DNA from: CAYNUJ01 sp964573255
GTDB lineage: Bacteria > Bacteroidota > Ignavibacteria > Ignavibacteriales > Melioribacteraceae
DNA length: 64,000 bases
Direction: 5' to 3'
Assembly (NCBI GenBank): GCA_964573255.1
Contig: CAZNJB010000009.1
Span: 28,108-92,107 of the forward strand
Each line of letters begins with the position of its first letter. The stretch's first letter is position 1. This document shows positions 1-8,162 of this stretch, piece after piece. The position numbers and the translations under genes were made by a program. The notes under the pieces are model-generated. The model saw only the letters and a program-made list of their open reading frames with translations, made no database searches and was not told the DNA's origin.

Positions 1-1
1 A

Positions 2-817
2 ATGCCCAAAAATCGAATACCAATAAAAACATATCTAAGAGGCGAAAGCAAACTACCCAATATTTATCACTTCGTTAAAAGTGAATTAGATAAAAAGCAT
101 CAAGCCTTTATAGTTTATCCATTAGTTGGAGAATCGGATAAAGTAGATCTAAAATCAGCAGAAGAATATTTTGAGTTTCTCTCCACAGAAATATTTAGTG
201 AATATAAAGTGGGGTTAATTCATGGTAAAATGAATTGGAGAGAAAAGGAAGAAAGAATGCTGAGATTTGCTAATAAAGAATATGACGTGCTGGTATCTAC
301 AACAGTAATTGAAGTGGGAATAGATATTCCCGATGCAACTGTAATAATTATTAACGATGCCTATCATTTCGGGCTATCTCAACTACATCAATTAAGAGGT
401 AGAGTGGGTAGAAGTAATAAACAATCTTACTGCATATTGATAACCAAAGATGAATTACTAAATGCCAAGTATTCAAATAACTTTGATCCGGAATATTTAT
501 CAAGGAAAGAAATAGAAAAATATAAATCTCTTATAAGACTAAATTCAATGGTAAAATATACGGATGGATTTAAGTTATCCGAAATCGATTTAAAGTTACG
601 TGGACCGGGAAATATTTTCGGAAAAGAACAGAGTGGTTTCCCCGAATTAAAATATGCAAACATAGTTGAAGATAGCGAATTAATTATCAGAGCAAAAAAA
701 ATAGCTTTTAATATTATAAGCAAAGATCCATCATTATCATTACCTCATCATAAGCTAATAAAATCAGTACTGAAGAAAGAATATTCTAATCATATATTGT
801 ATTCATCGATAGCATAA
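2..817 (+). CDS. recG: ATP-dependent DNA helicase RecG, C-terminal part (5' end outside window)
   Basis: This is the C-terminal 271 residues of a RecG-type helicase, which remodels stalled replication forks and Holliday junctions in the cytoplasm. The second RecA-like helicase domain is visible, with motif V (TTVIEVGIDIPDA, about residues 100-112) and motif VI (QLRGRVGR, about 130-137). A RecG-typical tail follows, with DLKLRGPGNIFGKEQSG near residue 198-214. The first ATG is probably internal, because the frame is open to the window edge and the wedge and first helicase domains are missing. Mfd shares the helicase motifs but has a different tail, so RecG is preferred. The gene is followed by about 90 bases without a gene, then the ATP-grasp cassette. 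Confidence 0.9.
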   Translation: MPKNRIPIKTYLRGESKLPNIYHFVKSELDKKHQAFIVYPLVGESDKVDLKSAEEYFEFLSTEIFSEYKVGLIHGKMNWREKEERMLRFANKEYDVLVSTTVIEVGIDIPDATVIIINDAYHFGLSQLHQLRGRVGRSNKQSYCILITKDELLNAKYSNNFDPEYLSRKEIEKYKSLIRLNSMVKYTDGFKLSEIDLKLRGPGNIFGKEQSGFPELKYANIVEDSELIIRAKKIAFNIISKDPSLSLPHHKLIKSVLKKEYSNHILYSSIA

Positions 818-910
818 GCATTATAAACATAAAAACTTTTTTAAAAAGAGATATTGCATATAAAATATAAAACATTATATTGCAATAAAATTTTTACGCT
901 TATTTTGTTA

Positions 911-1969
911 ATGAGAAGATTAAAAGTTGTTTTAACATATAATATAATTCCCACTGATACTCAACCGGGGATGGAAGAGAGCACTAGTACGTTTACCCTT
1001 GATAATATTGACTATGACGACACCTACGCTGAATGGGATACAAGCGAAACCATTTATGCAATTCGTGATGCTTTAAGTATAAATCATGATGTAGAACTTG
1101 TTGAAGCAAATGAAGATGCGTATAATAACCTACGAACTTTAAGACCCGATATTGTTTTTAATGTATCTGAAGGTTTACACGGTATAAGTCGTGAAGCACA
1201 AATTCCGGCTATGTTAGATATGCTGCAAATACCTTATACAGGTTCCGATCCTTTAACATTAGCAATTTGTTTAGATAAAGCAAGAACGAAAGAAGTATTG
1301 TCATATCATCAGATTCCCACTCCTAGATTTAAACGAATTACTTGTATTGATGATTTAGAAGACCTGGAAATAAATTATCCTTTAATTGTTAAACCGGTTG
1401 GTGAAGGTTCGAGTAAAGGTGTCTATAACAAATCAGTTGTTGATGACAACGTTCAGCTTATTGAAGTTGTTTCAACTCTATTAGATAAGTACAAACAAGA
1501 TTTAATAGTTGAAGAGTTTTTAACAGGCAGAGAATTTACTGTAGCAATAATGGGAAATGGAGCCGATGCTTTCACACTTCCTATTGTCGAAATAGATTTT
1601 CAAGACTTACCCGCAGGACTAAAACCAATTTATTCTTTTGAAGCAAAATGGCTTTTTGATTCACCCGAAAAACCATTGAATATTTTTTCATGTCCTGCAG
1701 ACATTGATGAACAACTTGAAAATAAAATTCGTTCGATTGTACTTAAAAGTTATAATATCCTTAATTGCCGTGATTGGTGTAGAATGGATATAAGACTTGA
1801 TAATGATGGATTGCCCAATATTATTGAAGTAAATCCTCTCCCTGGAGTTTTACCCGATCCGGATAACAATTCATGTTTTCCCAAAGCTGCACGAACATTC
1901 GGACTTAGTTATGAGGAAATGATTAACAAAGTACTTTACTACGCAGCAAAAAGGAATAAACTGATTTGA
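911..1969 (+). CDS. D-alanine-D-alanine ligase-like ATP-grasp enzyme (first of pair)
   Basis: Cytoplasmic ATP-grasp enzyme of about 352 residues in the D-Ala-D-Ala ligase superfamily, which joins a carboxylate (as acyl phosphate) to an amine. Seen in the sequence: ATP-site lysine K161, a glycine-rich loop GEGSSKG (164-170), the EEF segment (201-203) and a metal/substrate motif EVNPLPG (306-312) that keeps the N-x-x-P-G form. A TTG 57 bases upstream would extend the frame, but the added residues are unlike the family, so the ATG at 911 is chosen. No strong ribosome binding site is visible. The product of the reaction is unlikely to be D-Ala-D-Ala: the neighbours are a second ATP-grasp gene (overlapping by 4 bases, TTGA), a GNAT and a lysine aminomutase. 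I infer ligation of an amino acid such as beta-lysine. Confidence 0.8.
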   Translation: MRRLKVVLTYNIIPTDTQPGMEESTSTFTLDNIDYDDTYAEWDTSETIYAIRDALSINHDVELVEANEDAYNNLRTLRPDIVFNVSEGLHGISREAQIPAMLDMLQIPYTGSDPLTLAICLDKARTKEVLSYHQIPTPRFKRITCIDDLEDLEINYPLIVKPVGEGSSKGVYNKSVVDDNVQLIEVVSTLLDKYKQDLIVEEFLTGREFTVAIMGNGADAFTLPIVEIDFQDLPAGLKPIYSFEAKWLFDSPEKPLNIFSCPADIDEQLENKIRSIVLKSYNILNCRDWCRMDIRLDNDGLPNIIEVNPLPGVLPDPDNNSCFPKAARTFGLSYEEMINKVLYYAAKRNKLI

Positions 1970-3045
1970 GTGAAAAAAATAATAAAATATTGATCTGCTA
2001 CAACGAACCCTTTGTTGCATACGACAATTACTCCGGGAAATATGCCGGTCATCAAGATGCTATTGACTTATCGGAAAGTGAATTCTTCACGCATTTAAAT
2101 ATCATAGAGTCTATCTTAAAGAAAAATTTTGAGGATGTAAGACACCTTCCGATTGGAACAGATTTTTATGAAAATATTAAAAATATAGAATCATTTAATC
2201 CCGATATTATTTTTAATTTTGTAGAGTCGATTGAGGGACGTTCGGAATATGAAGTATATGTTGCCGGATTGTTTGAAATATTAGAGATTTCATATACTGG
2301 CAATAATGGTCTCACGCTTGCTAATTGTCTTAATAAATTTAGATCGAAACAAATTTTAACATCCTATTCAATAAATACACCATCGTTCACCATCCTTAAA
2401 CTGAGGGATGATATTGAATCGACTGTTAATGATTTAGATTTTCCATTAATTCTCAAATTAAATAAAGAAGACGCAAGCATTGGGATATCCGAAAATTCTG
2501 TAGTGCATAATTATGAAGAGTTAATTACAAGAATAAACTTTTTAAGAGAGACTTATAATCAAGATTTAATTATTGAAGAATATATAGAAGGGCGAGAATT
2601 TAACGTTGCTATTCTTGACGAAGAAATACTACCAATATCAGAAATCAACTTTTCCGGGCTACCCGATAATTTACCTAAAATAGTTACCTACGAAGCTAAA
2701 TGGTCTCCGGGAACAATTTATTACAAATACACCACACCGGAATGCCCGGCTAAAATATCGCCGGAAATAAAGAAAATTTTGGAAGAAACCGCATGGTCAG
2801 CATATTCGGCAATGGAATGCAGAGATTATGCACGAGTTGATATAAGATTGGATAAGAATAATATTCCATACGTAATTGAAGTAAATCCGAATCCGGATAT
2901 TAGTGAGGATAGCGGATTTGTTAGAGCAGTAAAAGCTGCGGGGAAATCTTATGAATCATTAATTTTACAATTAGCTCAATTAGCAATAGATAGAATTTAC
3001 TATTATGATACGGAAACTGAAGAAGACGGACAGACCGCATCTTAA
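1966..3045 (+). CDS. D-alanine-D-alanine ligase-like ATP-grasp enzyme (second, divergent)
   Basis: Second ATP-grasp protein of the cassette, 359 residues, clearly related to the preceding one by its N-terminal FNFVESIEGRSE and TGNNGLTLANCLNK segments. ATP-binding lysine K164 and an altered glycine loop EDASIGI (168-174) are visible, as is the EEY segment (204-206). The motif normally ending N-x-x-P-G reads NPNPD (307-311), so the glycine is replaced by Asp. This points to a different acceptor substrate or a changed active site. Translation starts at a TTG overlapping the previous stop by 4 bases, suggesting coupling. The two ligases could act in sequence or form a heteromer. Substrate is not determinable from sequence. 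Confidence 0.78.
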   Translation: MSEKNNKILICYNEPFVAYDNYSGKYAGHQDAIDLSESEFFTHLNIIESILKKNFEDVRHLPIGTDFYENIKNIESFNPDIIFNFVESIEGRSEYEVYVAGLFEILEISYTGNNGLTLANCLNKFRSKQILTSYSINTPSFTILKLRDDIESTVNDLDFPLILKLNKEDASIGISENSVVHNYEELITRINFLRETYNQDLIIEEYIEGREFNVAILDEEILPISEINFSGLPDNLPKIVTYEAKWSPGTIYYKYTTPECPAKISPEIKKILEETAWSAYSAMECRDYARVDIRLDKNNIPYVIEVNPNPDISEDSGFVRAVKAAGKSYESLILQLAQLAIDRIYYYDTETEEDGQTAS

Positions 3046-3478
3046 GCGAATAATTGATTCTATCGAAATCTTCAATGAAGAAGAGAAGACTGTTGCTATT
3101 GAATTAATTGACGAAGCGATAATTAATGAAGAACAAGATTATTATAATATATTTGTATATGAAGAAAGCGAAAAGTTACTAGGTTATCATTGTACTGGTA
3201 AAAGATCTTTGACAGACGGAGTATTCGATCTTTATTGGATTGTAGTTGATCCGCAAGCTCAGTCAAAAGGTATTGGGAAAAAACTTTTACTTCATGCTGA
3301 AGAGTTTGCAGTAAATAATAACGGCAGATTAATACTGATTGAGACTTCTTCGAAAAACTCCTATTCTGCTACAAGAAATTTTTATTCAAAAAACGGTTAC
3401 GAAATTTTAGCAGAAATAAAAGACTTTTATTCAAAAAATGATAATCTAATAATTTTTGGTAAGTATCTAACAACATAA
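3005..3478 (+). CDS. GNAT family N-acetyltransferase
   Basis: A 157-residue GNAT acetyltransferase that uses acetyl-CoA. The acetyl-CoA-binding motif A is seen as VVDPQAQSKGIGKKLL (about residues 80-95), with QSKGIG supplying the Q/R-x-x-G-x-G/A turn. Motif B follows around NFYSKNGYE (125-133). The ATG at 3005 overlaps the second ATP-grasp gene by 41 bases, and the next gene (lysine aminomutase) begins 11 bases after its stop, so the four genes look like one transcription unit. By analogy with AblB, which acetylates beta-lysine made by lysine 2,3-aminomutase, it may acetylate beta-lysine or a ligated derivative. That role is inference from context; the family alone does not give the substrate. 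Confidence 0.8.
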   Translation: MIRKLKKTDRPHLKRIIDSIEIFNEEEKTVAIELIDEAIINEEQDYYNIFVYEESEKLLGYHCTGKRSLTDGVFDLYWIVVDPQAQSKGIGKKLLLHAEEFAVNNNGRLILIETSSKNSYSATRNFYSKNGYEILAEIKDFYSKNDNLIIFGKYLTT

Positions 3479-3489
3479 AGGACAAATGT

Positions 3490-4584
3490 ATGGAATTATG
3501 GCAACAAATGATAAGAGATAGCATCCATTCAGTTGATCAGCTTGTGGAAAAATTCAATCTCGACCGATCGGTTGCCGAAGGACTTGACGAGTTCTTTCAA
3601 GCCAGAATTAATCCCTATTATTTAAATCTTATTCGTTATCCCGGCGATCCGATATGGAAACAATGCGTTCCTGACGGAAAGGAATTGGAGGATCTAGACG
3701 GATACGAAGATCCACTAAATGAGGATGGCATGAGTCCCGTCCCTAATATTACTCATAGATATCCGGATCGTTGTCTATTCTTAGTAACCAGTCAATGTGG
3801 AATGTACTGCCGTTTCTGCACCAGAAAAAGAAAGGTCGGTGATTCAGGTAAAATTTCGATGAAAGAACTTGAATCAGCTTTTAAATATATTGAAGAGCAT
3901 ACTGAAATTCGTGATGTTATTCTCTCCGGAGGCGATCCATTGATGCTTACCGACACAATGCTCGAAAAAATAATAAAAAGACTGAGACAAATAGAGCATG
4001 TTGAGATAATACGACTCGGCACAAAAATGCCGTGTGTTCTTCCCCAAAGAATAACTGATAATCTTGTAAACATGCTTAAAAAATATCATCCCATTTATGT
4101 TAACACACATTTTAATCATCCTTGGGAAATAACTCCCGAAAGCTCTGCTGCCTGCGAAAAATTAGTTAACAACGGTTTCGTAGTTAATAATCAAGCGGTT
4201 CTTATGAAGGGTGTTAATGATGATGCCGAAGTACTTAAAGAATTATTTTTAAAATTATTAAAAGTACGCGTGCGCCCGTATTATTTATTTATGGCTGACG
4301 AAACAAAGGGAACCGGACATTTCAGAACAACTGTTGATAAAGGCTTGGAAATAATGGATAAACTGCGCGGACATATAAGCGGCTTGGCAATTCCTCATTT
4401 CGTAATAGATGCTCCCGGTGGTGGAGGAAAAATTCCTCTCTTGCCCAAATATGTTCTGCATAAAGATAAAGATAAAGTTATTATGCGAAATTATGAGAAT
4501 GATATTTTTGTTTATCGCGAAGTAAATGTAAATAAAGAAGAAAAAGAAAAAATTAGTGAAATCACTTTACAAGAAATGAACTAA
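3490..4584 (+). CDS. kamA: Lysine 2,3-aminomutase (radical SAM, PLP)
   Basis: Radical SAM enzyme of 364 residues expected to convert L-lysine to beta-lysine. The [4Fe-4S] cluster cysteines are C103, C107 and C110 (C-x3-C-x2-C), followed by the SAM-binding SGGDP (146-150). PLP-lysine K314 lies in the PGGGGK motif. Two aspartates that bind the epsilon-amino group in the clostridial enzyme appear conserved as D270 (in MADE) and D307 (in IDAPGG), which favours lysine over glutamate as substrate. It is shorter than the roughly 416-residue clostridial enzyme because the C-terminal oligomerisation tail is reduced. AAGGA about 8 bases upstream supports the ATG. The EF-P-modifying relative EpmB is an alternative, but no epmA or efp is adjacent. 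A strong terminator follows. Confidence 0.88.
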   Translation: MELWQQMIRDSIHSVDQLVEKFNLDRSVAEGLDEFFQARINPYYLNLIRYPGDPIWKQCVPDGKELEDLDGYEDPLNEDGMSPVPNITHRYPDRCLFLVTSQCGMYCRFCTRKRKVGDSGKISMKELESAFKYIEEHTEIRDVILSGGDPLMLTDTMLEKIIKRLRQIEHVEIIRLGTKMPCVLPQRITDNLVNMLKKYHPIYVNTHFNHPWEITPESSAACEKLVNNGFVVNNQAVLMKGVNDDAEVLKELFLKLLKVRVRPYYLFMADETKGTGHFRTTVDKGLEIMDKLRGHISGLAIPHFVIDAPGGGGKIPLLPKYVLHKDKDKVIMRNYENDIFVYREVNVNKEEKEKISEITLQEMN

Positions 4585-4585
4585 A

Positions 4586-4609
4586 AAAAGCCGGTTAATT
4601 CCGGCTTTT
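4586..4609. terminator. Bidirectional intrinsic terminator between kamA and the thioredoxin-like gene
   Basis: A perfect 9-bp stem (AAAAGCCGG with CCGGCTTTT) around a 6-base TTAATT loop, with T-rich sequence on the plus side (4606-4618) and A-rich sequence before it. It begins right after the kamA stop and overlaps the last codons and stop of the convergent gene, so it can serve both transcripts. Confidence 0.85.
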
Positions 4610-5113
4610 CTTTTTTATTATCGTTTCGAAATCTAATTCTAATGATTCTTCAGGCGCTTCGATTATTCTTCCAATTTCTTTTTCACCTTCCATAAAAATA
4701 ATTGTCGGAACAAGTTCTATATTCCATCCCTCAGCCTCATCAGCCAGTCCTTTCTTATCTCTATCTATAGCAATTATCTCATATTTATCTTTATCAAACT
4801 TTAATGAGTCTAAAATTTTAATAAATCGAGGCACCTCTCGTCTCGAATCACTACACCAAGTTCCCATAAAAATTTTTATTGTTAGATCATCGTTTATTGA
4901 CTTAGATATTTCTTCCAAGGATTCTTTGTCAATTCGGTAAAAATTATATTGATCATTAAACCACCAGCTAAAACTACTGTCTTTAAATTCTTCCGTTGTG
5001 ATTTTCCCAACTAATATAGTCTTTTTGCTTTTGGGATCGATTTCCTTTTTAAAATTCTGAGCTGATAAGAGTGTTACACCAAGAAAACAAAAAATAAAGA
5101 TTAAATTATTCAT
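4595..5113 (-). CDS. Secreted thioredoxin-fold protein with a single active-site cysteine
   Basis: A 172-residue protein with an N-terminal signal peptide (hydrophobic stretch about 4-17, likely cleavage after LLSAQ near residue 19), so it probably acts in the periplasm. The thioredoxin fold is indicated by WCSDS (C87) in the active-site position and a cis-proline segment ELVPTIIF. The usual CxxC resolving cysteine is serine or absent, so it may act as a single-cysteine protein, bind thiols, or not be a classical disulfide reductase. Its start overlaps the nadK stop by 4 bases (ATGA), and its 3' end lies in the terminator shared with kamA. The partner is unknown. Confidence 0.7.
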   Translation of the reverse strand: MNNLIFIFCFLGVTLLSAQNFKKEIDPKSKKTILVGKITTEEFKDSSFSWWFNDQYNFYRIDKESLEEISKSINDDLTIKIFMGTWCSDSRREVPRFIKILDSLKFDKDKYEIIAIDRDKKGLADEAEGWNIELVPTIIFMEGEKEIGRIIEAPEESLELDFETIIKKKSRN

Positions 5114-6009
5114 TTATCTTTCCTCTGAAAATTCTTACTTCTTACATCTAACCCCCAATAAAGTTTTTGTCGTAGAATTTCAAAATAGTTCGTGGACTTG
5201 GAATGGACTAATTTCAGAGGGTATTCCGATTTGAACACTTTTATGCTGAAGGGCGGTTTATAATAATTCACTCGTTGACCGTCACAATTAACTTGCACGG
5301 ATGAATAGTGAGATGATACCTCCACCGTAATTTGTTGATCGGAAGATAACACAAGAGGTCGCATAGTTAATGTATGCGGTGATATGGGACTTAAAGTGAT
5401 GGCTTTTGCTTTGGGACTAACTATCGGGCCACCTGTGGAAAGAGAGTAACCTGTTGAACCGGTAGGAGTGGCAATAATTATTCCGTCAGCTGAAAATGTA
5501 GACACATAATCATCATCGACTTTAAGTGTCATTTCAATCATTTTAGGCCACCTGCCTCGATCAATAACAATATCATTAACGGCATATAAATACTCATCTT
5601 GCTCACACTTGCAAATGGCTTCCAAAGTGATTCTATCTTCTATAACAATATTGTTTTCTTTAATATCACGAACCAACTTATCCAATTCGCTGAAATCAAA
5701 TTCTGCTAAAAAACCAAGCTTGCCAAAATTTATTCCTAACAATGGAGTTTTTGTTGTTCTTGCAATATATGCAGAACTCAACATTGTCCCGTCGCCTCCA
5801 ATCGAGACAATCATATCACATTTAGCACATAACTTATCATTTTCTAAAAAGTCTAGATTTAAGCGTTCATCTTGAATAGAATAATTTCCATTCAATAGAT
5901 CTGAACTCAAAACAAAAGGAATATCATATTCATCCAATTTTTTGATGAACGCCAAAACTGCATCACCAATGTTTTCTTTACTTAAATTAGGTATTATTCC
6001 CAGTCTCAT
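5110..6009 (-). CDS. nadK: NAD kinase
   Basis: ATP-dependent NAD kinase, 299 residues, making NADP in the cytoplasm. The diagnostic GGDG is at 71-74, followed by the conserved GINFGKLGFLAEF run (92-104). N145-D146 sits in the NE/ND position of the NAD site, and the C-terminal domain has DG at 175-176 and TPTGSTGYSLS at 181-191. Length is normal for the family. It lies 5 bases downstream of the glycosyltransferase gene and overlaps the thioredoxin-like gene by 4 bases, so the three are probably co-transcribed. Confidence 0.95.
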   Translation of the reverse strand: MRLGIIPNLSKENIGDAVLAFIKKLDEYDIPFVLSSDLLNGNYSIQDERLNLDFLENDKLCAKCDMIVSIGGDGTMLSSAYIARTTKTPLLGINFGKLGFLAEFDFSELDKLVRDIKENNIVIEDRITLEAICKCEQDEYLYAVNDIVIDRGRWPKMIEMTLKVDDDYVSTFSADGIIIATPTGSTGYSLSTGGPIVSPKAKAITLSPISPHTLTMRPLVLSSDQQITVEVSSHYSSVQVNCDGQRVNYYKPPFSIKVFKSEYPLKLVHSKSTNYFEILRQKLYWGLDVRSKNFQRKDK

Positions 6010-6014
6010 ATTAT

Positions 6015-6776
6015 CTATTTATATTTTTTCTCAAATAATTTCGCATATTTTGTGAACACATACATCGACGAAAAAGCCGCAAGAATAAAACCGTGAATTC
6101 CGTCTAAATAACCGGCTCTAAAAATAAACATTTTTAGAAATATAAGAAGCGGTCTTATTAATAGATCAATCAAATTTGCAGTTTTTCCCTTTTGATACAA
6201 TTCATCGGCAGCGAGTGAAGTGTATCTATTAAATTTATCGAAATAATGTTTTATATCCGGATCAGTATAATGATTAATATCATTTTTTAATGTACCTATT
6301 TCACCGTTTACAACAAGAAACTCGTGAACATCGCTATCCGAAAACTCCGCACCGTTTTTATTGAAAAGTCTCGTAACGTACCCGGGATACCATCCGGAAT
6401 GTTTAATCCATTTGCCTAGGAAAAATGCCCTTCTCGCAACTTTATATGCAGTATATTTTTCTTCCCTATTCTTCCATTCTTCCAGTTCGGATATTAGATC
6501 CTCCGTTAATTCCTCATCGGCATCGATCCATAAAATCCATTCATTCGAACATTTTGCCAAGGATAATTTCTTTGTCTCCGAATAACCTTTCCATTTTACA
6601 TATTCCACAATGTCAGCATATTTTTCGGCAATTTCGAATGTATTATCCTCACTGGAATCGTCTACTAAAACAATAATTTCGTCAATCACACCCTTTAACG
6701 AATTTAAGCACCTGCCCAAATTCCTGGCTTCATTTTTAGCGATTGTTATTGAGGATATTTTTTTTATCATAAACAT
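6015..6776 (-). CDS. Glycosyltransferase family 2 (WaaE/KdtX-like)
   Basis: A 253-residue GT-A fold glycosyltransferase. The N-terminal ITIAKNEARNLGRCLNSL stretch and a metal/nucleotide-sugar DxD-type motif DADE (85-88) are typical of the WaaE/KdtX branch, which adds a hexose to lipopolysaccharide inner core at the inner membrane. A hydrophobic segment near the C-terminus (LLIRPLLIFLKMFIF) may anchor it to the membrane. An ATG two codons in (MIKK) is an equally possible start. It is divergent from the polysaccharide operon that begins at 6906, with 129 bases of shared upstream region. The sugar specificity cannot be read from sequence. Confidence 0.85.
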   Translation of the reverse strand: MFMIKKISSITIAKNEARNLGRCLNSLKGVIDEIIVLVDDSSEDNTFEIAEKYADIVEYVKWKGYSETKKLSLAKCSNEWILWIDADEELTEDLISELEEWKNREEKYTAYKVARRAFFLGKWIKHSGWYPGYVTRLFNKNGAEFSDSDVHEFLVVNGEIGTLKNDINHYTDPDIKHYFDKFNRYTSLAADELYQKGKTANLIDLLIRPLLIFLKMFIFRAGYLDGIHGFILAAFSSMYVFTKYAKLFEKKYK

Positions 6777-6865
6777 TCAAGATTTAGACTACGCCTAAAA
6801 TAAAAAACTATTTTCACATTTCTAAAACTTAATTTTTATTAGTCGCAAATGACTCCGATTTATTT

Positions 6866-6873
6866 TACTTTTG
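6866..6873 (+). promoter_or_regulatory. Possible Bacteroidota-type -7 element for the polysaccharide operon
   Basis: TACTTTTG fits the TAnnTTTG consensus of the primary sigma factor of Bacteroidota, placed 32 bases before the TTG start of the flippase gene in the 129-base divergent spacer. No clear -33 partner is visible, so this is tentative. Confidence 0.3.
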
Positions 6874-6905
6874 TAGTTAAATAATAAATTTATTGTTTAA
6901 AGATA

Positions 6906-8162
6906 TTGAAGATAACCCTTAAAAATCAGCATATTCGGAATTATTCTTGGAGAATTATTCAATTCGTCTCCAAGCAGAGTGTTAATCTGTTTATTCTCTA
7001 TTTCGCCGCAAAAAACTTAGATAAAGAGACATTCGGCATATACAATTATATCGTCGCAATTGCCTTCTTATTTACGGTTCTGGCAGATTTTGGAATTTCG
7101 AGGGCTGTAACTAAATTCACCGCTGAATACAATGCTATCAACAAAGAAATAATTAAAAAATTGTTCTTTAACACCGGTTTAATTGTTGTTTTACTCTCTA
7201 CACTTTTGACAATATTCATTTATTTATTTGCAGAAGTAATCGCTGACAAATATTACGATAAAATTTTTTATTTATTACCTCTATTTTACATAATCCCCCT
7301 TTCATCTTTATTTGATGGTATATATATAGGTCTTAGAAAATTTAAAAAATTAGCAGTCATAAATTTAATTAGTGCATTCATTGGAATAATTACATCATAC
7401 AATCTTATTAACGACTATGGTTTGCATGGTGCATTCTATTCACTCGATACTTATTATGGACTTCTATTTATAATTATGCTCTTCACTTTTCCACATTACA
7501 GTTTCAAATTTGATAAGAAAATACTATATCAGGTAGGTGGTTATGCTTTTATTATAGGATTTGCAAGTTTAGGACAGTTTCTCTACAGTCGTGCAAATTC
7601 GATTATAATGGGTAAATTCAATTATTTAGTTGAAGTCGGTTTTTTTGAAATATCCGATAAGATTTTAGTCTTATCTGCAATTCCATTTATGATATTGGGA
7701 CAGGTAATTGCACCCGGAATAACGGAAAAATTAGCTCTTAAAAGGAATAATGAAATTTATTATTATTATAAAAAAATAATGTTAATCAGTTTATTGATTG
7801 GACTAATAATTTCCGTTTCTCTTTATTTCATAATTTCACCACTTATATCACATTTTTTTGTAAAATATAATACTCCGGAATTCTATGAAATATTTAATTT
7901 GTTATTGATCCAACTCCCCTTTTTAGTTGTATCGAATGCATTGGCACAGCCTTTTATAGTTGGAACAGGCAATGCAAAGTTAAGCCTTTTAACAATCCCT
8001 TTTGGGATACTTAATGTAATTTTAGGAATTCTATTGATAACCGAAATTGGTTATATTGGAATGATTTATTCTACTCTTATTACTTCAATTGGAAATAAAC
8101 TACTAACATACTTTCTACTCACAAATAAATTAAGAAAAGCAGATGACACTACAAGTAAATAG
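6906..8162 (+). CDS. wzx: Polysaccharide flippase, Wzx/MOP family
   Basis: A 418-residue integral membrane protein with about 12 hydrophobic helices, expected to flip undecaprenyl-linked oligosaccharide across the inner membrane. The N-terminal pattern (NYSWRIIQFVSKQSVNLF followed by LDKETFGIYNYIVAIAFL and DFGISRAVTKF) is characteristic of the polysaccharide biosynthesis protein family in the MOP superfamily. It starts at TTG with no ATG nearby in the conserved region. It is first in a six-gene plus-strand operon and overlaps the next gene by 20 bases. Exact repeat-unit specificity is unknown. Confidence 0.85.
   Translation: MKITLKNQHIRNYSWRIIQFVSKQSVNLFILYFAAKNLDKETFGIYNYIVAIAFLFTVLADFGISRAVTKFTAEYNAINKEIIKKLFFNTGLIVVLLSTLLTIFIYLFAEVIADKYYDKIFYLLPLFYIIPLSSLFDGIYIGLRKFKKLAVINLISAFIGIITSYNLINDYGLHGAFYSLDTYYGLLFIIMLFTFPHYSFKFDKKILYQVGGYAFIIGFASLGQFLYSRANSIIMGKFNYLVEVGFFEISDKILVLSAIPFMILGQVIAPGITEKLALKRNNEIYYYYKKIMLISLLIGLIISVSLYFIISPLISHFFVKYNTPEFYEIFNLLLIQLPFLVVSNALAQPFIVGTGNAKLSLLTIPFGILNVILGILLITEIGYIGMIYSTLITSIGNKLLTYFLLTNKLRKADDTTSK

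Noticed and set aside
854..910. TTG-start extension of the first ATP-grasp gene
   Set aside because: The added 19 residues are unlike the family, and an ATG begins exactly where the family sequence starts.
3490..4584. EpmB (EF-P lysine modification) identity for the aminomutase
   Set aside because: No epmA or efp gene adjoins, and the ATP-grasp/GNAT context points to a small-molecule route; not fully excluded.
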